NCBI RefSeq assembly: GCF_000224145.3
Contig: NC_020166.2
Location: forward strand, 1,747,211-1,811,210
From: Ciona intestinalis
Taxonomy: Eukaryota > Chordata > Ascidiacea > Phlebobranchia > Cionidae
DNA length: 64,000 nt
Direction: 5' to 3'
The notes below the pieces were generated by a model. That model did not search any database, was not told where the DNA came from, and worked only from the letters and a program-made list of their open reading frames with translations. The first letter of the stretch is position 1. Each line of letters opens with the position of its first letter. Below are positions 10,437 to 40,828 of the stretch, one piece after another. Both the position numbers and the translations under genes were made by a program.

Positions 10437-13400
10437 ATGAACTACAATAGATCAACAAGGCGAAGTAATAGCGTTCATGTAATTGACTTCATGGAGTGGG
10501 TAATGGGGTAAGATCTGTTAGTGTTAATGTATATAATTAGGCCTTTTAAACATATGCTTGCCAGAGCTAAGACAGCATAATAGGCGGAGATACATCGTTG
10601 TAGTGCATTAAAATTTTATTACAGCTCGTATTAGGGGTTCATTTATTCAGTGAATTTATTCAAGCCTGTGTGTCTTTCGTATATCGTTGTATAGCGAGAC
10701 TTCCGCGATACATGATTCACGTTAACACGTTACATCTATACAGAGACATGCCCTGGCAAGGACAACATCGTTCAAGATCAAGTGCATCCGGCCCACCTTC
10801 GGGCAGAAGAAGGAATTATCCAAATGTTGTGTCGGGTCAGAAACGATTAGAAATGGACACAAGGAGTCACACATTCTCAAAGGAAAGACTTGACGAGTTT
10901 CGACAAATCTTTGAGTTTTACGACGTGGATAACAACAGGATTATGGACATGGGGTAAGTTTGTTTAAAACATGGAATTAAGTGCCAGTGATTAGAAAATG
11001 ATTTTTGGCCGGTTGTATTATGTAATTTGTATTGTATAAAGGTGTATAAGGAGACAGCCAAGTTATAACAGTAAGCATGAATATACCACGCGTGTCTGGT
11101 GTATAAAGAAGACACCTATGTTATAACTTAACAGTGAGCATGACTTGTATGAATACACCATGTGTGTCTGGTGTATAAGAAGACACCCATGCTATAACTT
11201 AACAGCAATCATGAGGTGAATACAATCAACCATGAATGTAATCATATTCGCATGCTTTTATTCAAGTAATTTAAACAACAGAAGCATTGAAACCTTTCAA
11301 CTGGGAAATGAATGAACATAGACATAGCATTAATATTTAATATTTTAATAACGCCGCAATTCTTAGCTGAATATAGAAAGTCTATACATTGCTTTACCGC
11401 CATCTTATATACATGCTGTATGTACAGCGTAGTTGGGTTTAGGCGCAAACGCAAGATTTCTGGAATTTACCAAGTGCCATTGACCGGTACTAACATATCT
11501 GTGGGGTAAGATGGATCCCATTAGAACATGCTGTTCCATATTTTCCAATAGTGTTTTAACAACTAACAACCGCCCTTTTAGAGTCTTGGGGTTTAAATAA
11601 TAAAATATATAGTAAGATAGTCCATGTTTTCAATCTCTTTTATCATATAGTTGTTTGGGGAAGATGGGACACCTTTTCACTCTATTTTCTCGACCCATTT
11701 GGTATTACACACAGAACATTCAAAGAATTATAAAAATGTATCCTTACGACTCCCATTGGCCGTCGTTAATTGATTAAAATACGATCAGGATATTCGAATA
11801 ATGTGTGCTAAAGGTGTCCCATCTTTCCCTACAGTACTATACCATTTGGTAGTAAACAAAGAATATTTACAAAATTATTTACTCGTATCTTTGCGACTCT
11901 AAAGGAGTATTGTTAATTAATAAAAACACAATTAGAAAATATGGAACATTCTGTGCTAACGGTATCCATTTTATTTAACCCCACTGTGCTATAACTTAAC
12001 TTAGTTGACACCTTATGTTTCATTGCTATAACCCTACCAACTACACACGCGGGTGTACTAAATGCAATTTCGTTTTATGGTCCACTACGCATATTGATAA
12101 AATTAGACGTTTTGTTATATTCTATATTGGTGAGGTCCTAATCTGAGGTTTGGGTGCATAGTTTATATTAAACTCCATTCTCCTATATATCTATATGCAA
12201 AGTACTTTTTAATGCAATTCCCTTGTATTTTGTGTGTCTTGAAAAATTCGGAAAATGTAACAATGTTATAAAACATTATACACTTTCGCACGCAACGCTG
12301 TTGCATTAATATTTGATGTTGCTTTTAAGTGTGGCCAGAATATGTTTTTTGTTCTTTAGTTTTATATATAGGCTGCTACTTTCGGGTTTGTTCCAGTTTA
12401 TTCTTAACTTTATAAATACGTCATTCGTTTCTCTGTACGTCATACTGTATAAACATTGTGGGTATGTTAGTGGTAACCATCATAGAATAGGTGCTTTGTA
12501 TGTATACATTCAACAATTAAATTCATCCTCGCATGGTAGAGTAATGGCACACTGATGTTCCGCTTCATATACACCTTATGTGCCCGCTTTGCCTTTATGC
12601 ATGCGACTTATTCTTTTTGTAATCGACTGAACTAAGTGTAATCGACTGAACCAGTTGCAATTTTCCCCTAAATCCTATATGCTGTACCCAGGGACCTGGA
12701 CGTGGCGTTACGAGCCTTGGGTTTTAGTCCAAGCGAATCCGAGGTTGAAGATGTGATCGCCCTTATGGATGTAGACGGAGACAAGACGATTGACTTTACG
12801 GAGTTCTGCATGATTATCGAGTATTTACAATTTAAGAAGGGAAAATACGGAGAATTAAGGTGAGACCTTAATTGTGTTATAGTATTATATCGTACGTGGG
12901 AGAGGTCCAGCTGCGTGGCACGACATGGGTCTTAGGATTTAGGCCATTATGGGTCAGTTACCCAATGCGTTGTAGTATTACGCAGCTGGGGTATAATTGT
13001 CGTGATACCTCTAAGACAAAGTTATTTGTAAATCGTTAACAAGCACCAAGTGCATCAAACAAGACACCCCTGTTATAACGACTGTCGTTACCTGCCACGC
13101 GGGATAAATAAGTTACATTTATTCATTCATATACACAAAGTAGATTTAACGGTATAATACCTACATGGGAAATGGGCAAGGCGGGGTTGAAATGAATGCA
13201 ATTGATTTTCTTGCCAACTTCACTGGCATGAATCCATATATAGATATACATTTCAAGATAAGATTTTTAATCACGACAGAGATCTTACTTTTCCATAAGT
13301 CTCTTACTGTGAGCCAAAAACGACGGTAGTTATAACAAGTTATTGGGGATAAATTAAATGAAAGTGCAATGTGTAAAACGAAGTGGTTAAGTTATTCACA

Positions 13401-15079
13401 ATTTTAAATATCAAATTCTATTCTAGGTGGGTAAGCTCCTTGTCGAAGACCTGAGATTTAGACCAGATTTGGCACTTCACGTACTAAACAAAAATTACTA
13501 AAGCATTCGAAAAAAACAGTGTGTGTTAAAACATAAGCCCTGTATTAATAAATATTATTATGCAAATTGACTTATCTATACCGTCTATACTTTCATAACC
13601 TTTTTTTTAAGGGAAGCCTTTCGAAGTCTCGATCTTTGTAATGAAGGATTGGTGCTGGAAGATGACGTTACTCAAATGCTGACGTCACACGCGAAAGAAA
13701 TGACGCTCAAAGAAATAAACGATTTGATCAGGTATATAGTTATACGTCATTAGGGGTTTAATGATAATCCAACCCCCGAAACCCCATTTTAAAAAGAGCC
13801 ATACTCCAATATGCAGGTATAATGTAATGTGAAAGCTAAAATGATGACTAATTGCTAAACCAAACCAGAAGAGGCAAACCAAAATTGCCAAATGGTAATT
13901 TTATCCTATGGTTTTAGGACCACGCTGACAAACCAGAAAAAAAAACCTTATATTTCCATACCGTGCACTTTTTTGCTGTTATCGCGCATGTCTATACTAT
14001 ACAGTAAATATAGGTTCGAAGCTTAATGCAGCTATATATCTGACGCATATCTGCTTAGAAGACACTTAAACGACAAACCCTGATGTTGCCTCGCTGTATG
14101 ATACAGACAAAATGTCCGTTCTACCGATCACAAACCAATTAATTGCTAAAAAATCCCTGTCAAACTTACTACTTTACAGTATACTTTTGTGGTTTTAGGT
14201 TTACTAAAACAGACGAACTGGATACGATCAATTATTCCAAATTCGTCGACGCCGTAGAAAAAGCCGACTGTGACAAGAACAACGATAAAGACGAAGACAC
14301 GTTCAAGTTGTTAAATAATGTTAAAGAAAGATTCTCAAAACTTACAACAAAAACCTCGTATAGTTCATCTAATAATGGAGCAACCAATATTGAGAAGTCG
14401 CGAAGTCCTTCAAGTAAGCGGGTCTGTTTATTATTAATACTCGTGGTTATGTTTTGTTTCAAGAGCCGTCACAAAGTACATGTTAATAACGTGTGCTGTG
14501 GTAAGAAGACACCCATGTTATAACTTTACAGTGAGGATGAGATGCATGAATACACCATATGTACGCGCAATGTAAAGTATATCCATCTAAGACATCTTGT
14601 ATTGCCTCGTCGAGTGGGACGACGCTTTTTAACAGCCACTCTTTCCCATGCTTTTTATTCATATGATGGCGTTTTTAACGACTGTCCCTTTATTCTCGTT
14701 CCGTTGTTTTATTTAATTTGGCCTTCGTTGTCGCTTGACGGTGGGACAGTTGTTATAACACGCGTGTACTGTTTCATGCATTTCGTACCTGCTGACCAGT
14801 TACTACATATTTCAATTATGACTAGGTAACACGTATATGTAAAAAAGACCATCATTTTCGAAAGATATAAATCAAATTTATATTACGTAAAATACAATCT
14901 TTGCCTTTATAATGTTATCCCCAGAAAAACGCCGCAACGTTGAGACCATTGACTCCTTAGTTCGAGCATTAGGAGGTCCCATACTGATAACTAGCGCTGT
15001 GATAATCACAGCCAACACAGAGGAGAAAGCGTCAAGGCGGTGGCCACCGGTTAAGAAAGTACTTGGTTTACAAAAGTAA
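10437..15079 (+). CDS. Calmodulin-like EF-hand protein, 312 residues, six exons
   Basis: Exons 10437-10507, 10744-10953, 12692-12859, 13612-13731, 14199-14413 and 14925-15079 have GT/AG borders and join in phase (2, 2, 2, 2, 1) into 313 codons including the stop. The start ATG has an ideal context (GCCACCATGA). A basic, Ser/Arg-rich extension of about 65 residues precedes four EF-hand units. EF1 (residues 84-95, DVDNNRIMDMGD) and EF2 (120-131, DVDGDKTIDFTE) keep the calcium ligands; EF2 is canonical. EF3 (DLCNEGLVLEDD) and EF4 (around TKTDELDTINYSKF) have lost key acidic ligands and probably do not bind calcium. A Lys/Ser-rich tail of about 90 residues follows. The order resembles calmodulin/centrin, with unusual extensions. 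It is not a KChIP by sequence, despite lying next to Kv4. The cellular target is unknown. Confidence 0.82.
11040..11222 (+). repeat. Minisatellite, about 3 units of the ~70-bp family
   Basis: Units contain GAATACACCATGTGTGTCTGG, TGTATAAGAAGACACCCATG and TTATAACTTAACAG. The array lies in intron 2 of the EF-hand gene. A further single unit occurs at about 14490-14560 in intron 5. Confidence 0.75.
11648..11992 (+). mobile_element. Two adjoining MITE copies
   Basis: The first (about 11648-11840) is type I with both ends (GGGGAAGATGGGACACC / GGTGTCCCATC). A second copy, truncated at its left end, follows at once (about 11841-11992) and ends in the type II form TATCCATTTTATTTAACCCCAC. This suggests insertion of one element next to or into another. 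Confidence 0.7.
13020..13130 (+). mobile_element. SINE 3' fragment in intron 3 of the EF-hand gene
   Basis: It matches the 3' half of the tRNA-derived family: CAAGCACCAAGTGCATCAAA, TTATAACGACTGTCGTTACC, CCACGCGGGATAAATAAG, then ATTCATTCAT. Confidence 0.6.
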
Positions 15080-15691
15080 GAGGGCTGAACTATAATAGTA
15101 GTACGACCGAATCTTTTTTACAAACTATAGCTTCAGAAAACATTAACATTGTTTTACTTAAATAATCTCATAGCAGCGCAACTGTTATAAAAACGTGTAT
15201 TTCCTGTTTTTTTGGAGTTACCCAGTATAGGATGGGAAAGATGGAGCACATTTTCAATGTTTCATATTATCCTAATACACAGAAAACAAAGTTTATAAAA
15301 TAATGCAAACCTTGTTTTGTAGTCACAACTTAATAACAAAACCTAATCATTAGATTTAAACGAAACCGACTCTTCAGCGCAAAATATTGAACAAGAATTG
15401 ATTGACAGCTCGTTTTGATGACGTCAATATCCACCTCTCAATATAAGATTTCCATGTCAGAGCGTTTTGCATAAATAACTAAAAATTTAATTTTTAATTT
15501 AATATTTTCATTCTATGAATATGCATCTGGTCCAATCATTGTTCATAAACTTTAACGCTTTGCCACGTTTACAATATATTAAATATGAATGAAGAATAAG
15601 ACCAGCCACAACAGGAAATTTGGGTTTTGAACCAGAGTTGGCCCATTACCCGAGTAATGCTTATTTCTTGTTATATGTATTTGTATTATAT
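15080..15691. other. Intergenic, 3' flank of the EF-hand gene
   Basis: A degraded MITE (about 15225-15345) and AT-rich sequence; no gene seen. Confidence 0.5.
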
Positions 15692-16092
15692 ACGTGAGGT
15701 CTTCCAAATGGTTCCAGCAATAACATGTTTGGATGGAAATAAAGCAAAGTGATTATAATGAAATCAAATAACTGAGAAAAACTGTTCTAATGCTGCTGGT
15801 TATGCTGTGTTAGCCGTTTCTTCACATTTACTGTACAATTTGACTTGCTCATTTTTAATGTGTGTTTCCATTCCGTCTTATTTATTCAATAGCGTAATTT
15901 TGTCTTGCTATGCTGCGTATAAGTGTTGAACGTTACATTTTCTAAATTTGTTCGTGCAATATTTGTGTGTTTCGAGCAAAGTATATATGTTTTAAATAAC
16001 AATATACTCACTCTGTTTAGATGAAAATCGTGTTAAAATAAAATAAACAACGAAGTATATTTGCTTGATGGTGATTAACAAGATGTCCTTGC

Positions 16093-16318
16093 ATGGCGGG
16101 GCAACGGCCGTCGTTTATTGCCACGGATGTTCTGTTTCGTACACCTCGTACTGCCGGCTTACGAGTTACCACGTATGTAACTTCGTGGGTAAATAGCTTT
16201 TTTATGGCTGACAATTTAGACAACCCATCAGTCACCACTGGGTTGGAGCAATTGCTGTTAAGTGTCTTGAACACATACGCCCATAATGGTCGCATCATTG
16301 AGCTTCGAGCCTATATTT
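16093..16318 (-). mobile_element. SINE, minus orientation (copy at 22287-22512)
   Basis: Reverse complement of the tRNA-derived family: CGTGGTAACTCGTAAGCCGG, GAGGTGTACGAAACAGAACA, and the middle portion with CAGTGGTGACTGATGGGTTG. Short open frames on both strands here are part of the repeat, not genes. Confidence 0.8.
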
Positions 16319-16849
16319 AATAAGTTATACACCGTCTTTCTTAGCTTCATTTCAAAATAAAATAAATAAAACCATTTCCGGAATAATTTTCTTTCGAAAG
16401 TTAATTATAACGCAATAGTACATCATTGTAAACCGATTCACTTTACAGCGAGCACAGAACCAATGACATCAAGGTTACCAGCGGGTCTATATAGGTCTCT
16501 AACACAGTGGTTATTATTACCTTTCGTAACACAGAATAGCCGTTGAAACTTCACGCTTCTAAAACTACGAAACAAAAACATTAAGAAAAAGTAATCATCC
16601 GGTTTCGTCAGATGAAAATAGCCCAACTCGCTTTAAAAACACATCAGCTAAAGTATATGATTGCACGTTATGCCATAAAACTGCGTAAACAACACACGCT
16701 TAAATGAAGACGGTTATCTTAGTAATGCTACAATGTCCAAGATATATCGCCACGAAGTGTCTCTCCTGGCTAGTTTGACAGTTTAATTGCGGCGTAACAA
16801 ATTCGCCGACTTTGTGCAAAACGTAAAGGTTCCTTCTAAAGTCCCGCCG

Positions 16850-17484
16850 CTACAGTGAGGAAATACGAATCACGCTGGAGTTTGAACCATCAACATTTGC
16901 TGGCAATATTCCGCTCTTTTCAGCAGAAACTCTATGTCGCTGGTCGGCGGTGTCGGCGTGTGATGGTGCAACGCATGTAACTGTAGACGGCGGGGATTTA
17001 GGGCTCGATTTCCGGGGACCGTCATAATTTTCCCTGGTCCTCGAACTTCGTCTAAAAGCATCAATCCCTGACTCTGACCTTCTGTGTTGTGATCTGCTCT
17101 CATGTGTCGGGATGAGGTTGGGGATTCTTTCATCATCGTCACTGCCTCCGTATCTATAATAATCCGATGACCCGCTAACTCCGGACGTGGAGGAAGACGC
17201 GTCCGATGAGGACAAAGATGTCATTGGAACGGAAAGATTATCAGCTTGAAGATTTCTCGTCGTAGACGGCGTCGTTACATAATTAGTAAACCGGGACGGG
17301 ATGTTACAAAACTGATCCGTGACGTCAGGCAACGCGATTGACGGTATGATGACGTCAGACTCTACGTCATCAATTGATCTCATATTGTCAGCCACAGCGA
17401 ATGACGGAAGGTGATTGGTTTAGAGAGAAGGGCGGGGGTGGTGTGGCTTCCTTTGTTCCAGAAAATCCAAAGTTTGTTTTTTCA
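16850..17484 (-). pseudogene. Duplicate of Kv4 last exon, frameshifted
   Basis: It matches exon 7 at 23044-23677, including the acceptor and the C-terminal VIRISSL plus stop. Relative to that copy it has one extra G in the run at 17406-17407 (ATGACGGAAGG against ATGACGAAGG). Entering in the phase set by the preceding exon, translation reaches a TGA just after the insertion, losing about 180 C-terminal residues. The remainder of the exon is otherwise open and nearly identical. Either this is a decayed duplicate or a variant or erroneous haplotype sequence. Confidence 0.75.
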
Positions 17485-19019
17485 CTGAAAAAAGAAAAAA
17501 TGTTTTAATTTTCTTCAAACATCGTCGTGTTACGCTTGTTGTAACGCGTAAAGCTAGCATGGGTGTTGGGCCAACTTTGGATAGCCCGCCACCTTAGAGC
17601 CCTTCACCCTCACAGCAGAATAGTATTGCTAGCAGGCATATTATTGAATATATCATAGCGTAAAGCGACCTGAATGGTGCGTCGAAAGGTTGGTTACGAC
17701 AGTCAAAAAAGACAGAAAACACGAGTTATACGTCAAGAACAGATACGTCACAAAGTTAAGAGTTCAAGGCACCGGATGTATTCTAGAATAACAATAAATA
17801 CTTCCGGTTCCCTGAACTCATAATTCTGACGCAACACAAAGTGACAGGCCCCCGTTGCATAAGGTAAAGTAGGAGGTGATAAATTATTCAACTCTCTTAT
17901 ATAAACCCCTTGATTCGGCGCTCTTGGAGTTTTCAATCCTAATTTAAATTCAACCCGCCACACAATGAGATTCATTTCTCTTAATTTGATCATATTCAGA
18001 TGATTAAGCGTGGACGTTTGGTGATATTTTTAGAATAGGATTAATATCTAAGTATTTAAACTGCTGTTGCGCAATTACCCTGTCATGTAAAGAGATTGAA
18101 TAGAAACTGCATGAGAAATAATGATTTGTATAACCGCATTCTCACGACTGTAAAATGCGTTGTTTAAAATACGATTATAAAACAATAAGGTCATATGTGC
18201 TAACGGTATCCATCTTACTTCACACTAATATATCACCGAGTCTGGTATCGAACCCAGTACCCCAATAATAAACAAATCGTCTTATAATCTATGTATGTAA
18301 ACACACCAAAGTTCTCCTGAAACATGTTCTTCGTCAAGACGTTAATTACTCGATTGCTGGGGCGTTTGTTACGCTTTAGACGCTTACAACACTGTAGCAA
18401 CTTGCTGTGTGTTTTGATCAATAGTGTTTACAAGCAGTAGTGAACATCAGATGCGAGTTATGTAGTTTGCTATGGTATAGCAATATGATTGTAATCTTTC
18501 GTGGTAGTAATGTAGCTTGTAATGCATGTAGTTTAATGAAGTTGTCTATGTTTATGCATGGCATAGTGGTATTGCATGGTAGTTATACTGTGTGTAGTAA
18601 TGAATAGTGGCAATGCTGTTATAAACAGTAAAGGCATTGTCAATTGTTTAAACGCAATAAGAATATTTGAATATAATGGGGAAAACGTGTCCCGTCTTTC
18701 CCCACCATACTATAACATTAGATTGGTTTAGTGGCCTGTCGCTTTATCGTGTTACCTATGAAGTTATATAACTACTTGGTTTTTCAAATTTTGTTGTGTT
18801 AAAACGACATGTCATGTAATGCTTACAGTAATACACTTATAACTGCTGTGACACGATATGTGTATTTATATGTGGATTTCATTCCTAATTATGTTTAGGG
18901 TATTTGAGTGTTGTTAATAGTGATGCATTCTGCCGAAAGTTCCCTTCAAGATAGTGTGACGAACGGAGTTGGATAAATAAAAGATCACACACAGAAAGAA
19001 TGTGTGAGTACGTGTTTCA

Positions 19020-19217
19020 TTATATAGTATGGCGGGGAAAGATAGGACACAGTGAGCACATAATAATATCCAAATATCCTGATCCTGTTTTAAACAATTA
19101 GCAACGGTATACGGAAGTCGTGAGGTTACGGTTTTATAATTCTCTGAATGTTCTTTGTTTACTACCAAATTTGACAAGAAAATAGAATGAACAGATGTCC
19201 CATCTCCCCCCACCATA
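19020..19217 (-). mobile_element. MITE, reverse orientation (copy at about 25352-25550)
   Basis: Ends GTATGGCGGGGAAAGATAGGAC and GTCCCATCTCCCCCCACCATAC; interior core in reverse (TGTTCTTTGTTTACTACCAAA). Confidence 0.8.
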
Positions 19218-19523
19218 CTTTAATTAAAAATGACTGATGATGCTACAGTTATTAAACTGGGTTTGTGTATGTGTTTAGTAGCACTTGGTGTATTTTGTTA
19301 TGATGCAACGAGTATTAATATAAGTGCTAGATCAGGGACATCTACGGTACATATTACAGTTATGTTTGATGCGCGCGTTATGGCCCTAATCCCAAGTCCC
19401 ATGGCGTGTCTGTGTTTTCATTCCGTTTTATCGTTTTATCAATTTGGAAAAAGAAAAAAGGTAAAAACGAACATCCAATTTGTGACCACTTAACTAGAAA
19501 GGGTGTAAATGGGTGTTTCTTAC

Positions 19524-19758
19524 TTGCTTAAAAATGAATCGTCATCCAGTTCGCATGCGTTATCATGTTGACTTGTGTGGGAAACGCTAGACGATCTAGA
19601 GCTGACGTCATTATGACGTTGCAATGAACACGTGCTTGTGGTTTCGCGTCGCCCTCTCTGTAGCGACATCTGCTGGTGGTAAATATTTGACTGGTTCTGA
19701 TTAGCAGAGTGAGTGGAAATGAGAGATTCGGATTCATTGTCGCCACCACGTATGGCTA
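19524..19758 (-). pseudogene. Duplicate of Kv4 exon 6, truncated by gap
   Basis: It matches 25855-26089 of the intact exon, with the same donor (GTAAGAAAC). The acceptor side is lost in the 912-base gap. The coding frame is open as far as visible. Confidence 0.75.
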
Positions 19759-20670
19759 NNNNNNNNNNNNNNNNNNNNNNNNNNNNNNNNNNNNNNNNNN
19801 NNNNNNNNNNNNNNNNNNNNNNNNNNNNNNNNNNNNNNNNNNNNNNNNNNNNNNNNNNNNNNNNNNNNNNNNNNNNNNNNNNNNNNNNNNNNNNNNNNNN
19901 NNNNNNNNNNNNNNNNNNNNNNNNNNNNNNNNNNNNNNNNNNNNNNNNNNNNNNNNNNNNNNNNNNNNNNNNNNNNNNNNNNNNNNNNNNNNNNNNNNNN
20001 NNNNNNNNNNNNNNNNNNNNNNNNNNNNNNNNNNNNNNNNNNNNNNNNNNNNNNNNNNNNNNNNNNNNNNNNNNNNNNNNNNNNNNNNNNNNNNNNNNNN
20101 NNNNNNNNNNNNNNNNNNNNNNNNNNNNNNNNNNNNNNNNNNNNNNNNNNNNNNNNNNNNNNNNNNNNNNNNNNNNNNNNNNNNNNNNNNNNNNNNNNNN
20201 NNNNNNNNNNNNNNNNNNNNNNNNNNNNNNNNNNNNNNNNNNNNNNNNNNNNNNNNNNNNNNNNNNNNNNNNNNNNNNNNNNNNNNNNNNNNNNNNNNNN
20301 NNNNNNNNNNNNNNNNNNNNNNNNNNNNNNNNNNNNNNNNNNNNNNNNNNNNNNNNNNNNNNNNNNNNNNNNNNNNNNNNNNNNNNNNNNNNNNNNNNNN
20401 NNNNNNNNNNNNNNNNNNNNNNNNNNNNNNNNNNNNNNNNNNNNNNNNNNNNNNNNNNNNNNNNNNNNNNNNNNNNNNNNNNNNNNNNNNNNNNNNNNNN
20501 NNNNNNNNNNNNNNNNNNNNNNNNNNNNNNNNNNNNNNNNNNNNNNNNNNNNNNNNNNNNNNNNNNNNNNNNNNNNNNNNNNNNNNNNNNNNNNNNNNNN
20601 NNNNNNNNNNNNNNNNNNNNNNNNNNNNNNNNNNNNNNNNNNNNNNNNNNNNNNNNNNNNNNNNNNNNNN
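19759..20670. other. Assembly gap (912 N)
   Basis: Run of N. The equivalent stretch of the other copy (26090 to about 26715) is fully sequenced and about 626 bases long. Confidence 0.99.
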
Positions 20671-21384
20671 TATTTTTATATTGGTATTGTATAATACTTT
20701 CGTTGTCATTCTAATGCTTACAATAATTTCAGTGCTTGCAACCATACAGAATAATAATGGGTCCGACATCATCGCTTTCTAATGTATAAGTTGACATGTA
20801 TGTTTTAGTAGCGTGTTAGATGTTAGTTGATTTAAATTCCTGTCTCCTTGTTGTTTAACCAATATATTGTTATAGTACTGTGGGGTAAGATGAATAGCGT
20901 TAGCACCTAATTTCCACACTTAATGATCGTGTTTTAACGCTTAATAATATTTTTAAATTCATGAGGATACGATTATATAATTCTCTAAACATGGCTTGTT
21001 TGCAACCAAATGGGACGATAAATGGGAATGAAAATGTCCCATCTCCCCCAACCTTGTATATACAAGTTGTTTGTTATGCATAATAGGTCCAAATATAGAT
21101 AAAGGTCGTTACTCAAATTATCTGTTTTAATCTGCCTTTTATTTCAAGTGAACAAATTGATGAAACGTAGATTATATCAGTAATTTCACGGCTTGAAATA
21201 AACGCAAATCTAATTATAAATACTCGGGACTAAGAATAACACGAGATTAAAATAACTATCTATTTGGAGTTTTAAATAGTTTTAAATAAGCAACCAACGA
21301 TAATCACGTCCCAAAATAGATTACTTGAAGGCGGTATAGGTTCAGGACACTTTGCAATGTAGTATACACAAGACTTAAATGTCA
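20671..21384. repeat. Direct repeat block B (partner about 26716-27430)
   Basis: Near-identical to 26716-27430 and bounded by gaps on both sides. It contains a type II MITE (about 20876-21062, GTGGGGTAAGATGAATAGCG ... CCCATCTCCCCCAACC). No exon. Confidence 0.9.
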
Positions 21385-21884
21385 NNNNNNNNNNNNNNNN
21401 NNNNNNNNNNNNNNNNNNNNNNNNNNNNNNNNNNNNNNNNNNNNNNNNNNNNNNNNNNNNNNNNNNNNNNNNNNNNNNNNNNNNNNNNNNNNNNNNNNNN
21501 NNNNNNNNNNNNNNNNNNNNNNNNNNNNNNNNNNNNNNNNNNNNNNNNNNNNNNNNNNNNNNNNNNNNNNNNNNNNNNNNNNNNNNNNNNNNNNNNNNNN
21601 NNNNNNNNNNNNNNNNNNNNNNNNNNNNNNNNNNNNNNNNNNNNNNNNNNNNNNNNNNNNNNNNNNNNNNNNNNNNNNNNNNNNNNNNNNNNNNNNNNNN
21701 NNNNNNNNNNNNNNNNNNNNNNNNNNNNNNNNNNNNNNNNNNNNNNNNNNNNNNNNNNNNNNNNNNNNNNNNNNNNNNNNNNNNNNNNNNNNNNNNNNNN
21801 NNNNNNNNNNNNNNNNNNNNNNNNNNNNNNNNNNNNNNNNNNNNNNNNNNNNNNNNNNNNNNNNNNNNNNNNNNNNNNNNNNNN
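21385..21884. other. Assembly gap (exactly 500 N)
   Basis: Run of exactly 500 N, a round size that suggests an arbitrary scaffold join. Confidence 0.99.
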
Positions 21885-23043
21885 ACGTGAGGTCTTCCAA
21901 ATGGTTCCAGCAATAACATGTTTGGATGGAAATAAAGCAAAGTGATTATAATGAAATCAAATAACTGAGAAAAACTGTTCTAATGCTGCTGGTTATGCTG
22001 TGTTAGCCGTTTCTTCACATTTACTGTACAATTTGACTTGCTCATTTTTAATGTGTGTTTCCATTCCGTCTTATTTATTCAATAGCGTAATTTTGTCTTG
22101 CTATGCTGCGTATAAGTGTTGAACGTTACATTTTCTAAATTTGTTCGTGCAATATTTGTGTGTTTCGAGCAAAGTATATATGTTTTAAATAACAATATAC
22201 TCACTCTGTTTAGATGAAAATCGTGTTAGAATAAAATAAAACAACAAAGTTTATTTGCTTAATGGTGATTAATAAGATGACCTTGCATGGCGGGGCAACG
22301 GCCGTCGTTTATTACCACGAATGTTCTGTTTCGTACATCTCGTGCTGCCGGCTTACGAGTTACCACGGATGTAACTTTGTGGGTAAATAGCTTTTTTATG
22401 GCTGACAATTTAGACAACCCATCAGTCACCACTGGGTTGGAGCAATTGCTGTTAAGTGTCTTGAACACATACGCCCATAATGGTCGCATCATTGAGCTTC
22501 GAGCCTATATTTAATAAGTTATACACCGTCTTTTTTAGCTTCAATTCAAAATAAAATAAATAAAACCATTTCCGGAATAATTTTCTTTCGAAAGTTAATT
22601 ATAACGCAATAGTACATCATTGTAAACCGATTCACTCTACAGCGAGCACAGAACCAATGACATCAAGGTTACCAGCGGGTCTATATAGGTCTCTAACACA
22701 GTGGTTATTATTACCTTTCGTAACACAGAATAGCCGTTGAAACTTCACGCTTCTAAAACTACGAAACAAAAACATCAAGAAAAAGTAATCATCCGGTTTC
22801 GTCAGATGAAAATAGACCAACTCGCTTTAAAAACACATCAGCTAAAGTATATGATTGCACGTTATGCCATAAAACTGCGTAAACAACACACGCTTAAATG
22901 AAGACGGTTATCTTAGTAATGCTACAATGTCCAAGATATATCGCCACGAAGTGTCTCTCCTGGCTAGTTTGACAGTTTAATTGCGGCGTAACAAATTCGC
23001 CGACTTTGTGCAAAACGTAAAGGTTCCTTCTAAAGTCCCGCCG

Positions 23044-40828
<17,785 letters not shown>

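Larger units (their letters stand above)
15692..19758. repeat. Large direct repeat, distal copy (block A)
   Basis: It matches 21885-26089. The offset is 6193-6194 bases in the left part and 6331 in the right part, the change being due to a 136-base difference near 24309-24454. It ends at the 912-base gap. It contains copies of Kv4 exons 6 and 5, one SINE and one MITE. Base differences are scattered at roughly the percent level. Confidence 0.92.

Noticed and set aside
10437..15079. EF-hand gene as the Kv4 partner KChIP
   Set aside because: The loop pattern and flanks are calmodulin/centrin-like with two lost C-terminal hands; KChIP landmarks were not seen, and adjacency alone is not evidence.
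16017..16320. Opposed frames on both strands (also 22259-22514)
   Set aside because: Both fall entirely in a SINE copy.
16870..17142. 90-codon frame overlapping Kv4 exon 7 copy (also 23064-23336)
   Set aside because: Alternative frame of the channel's C-terminal exon; the exon frame is fixed by the phase of the preceding exon and the conserved end VIRISSL.
19709..20782. Long frames through the N runs (also around 21272-21945 and 2706-2965)
   Set aside because: Apparent length comes from N being read as any codon; no sequence evidence.
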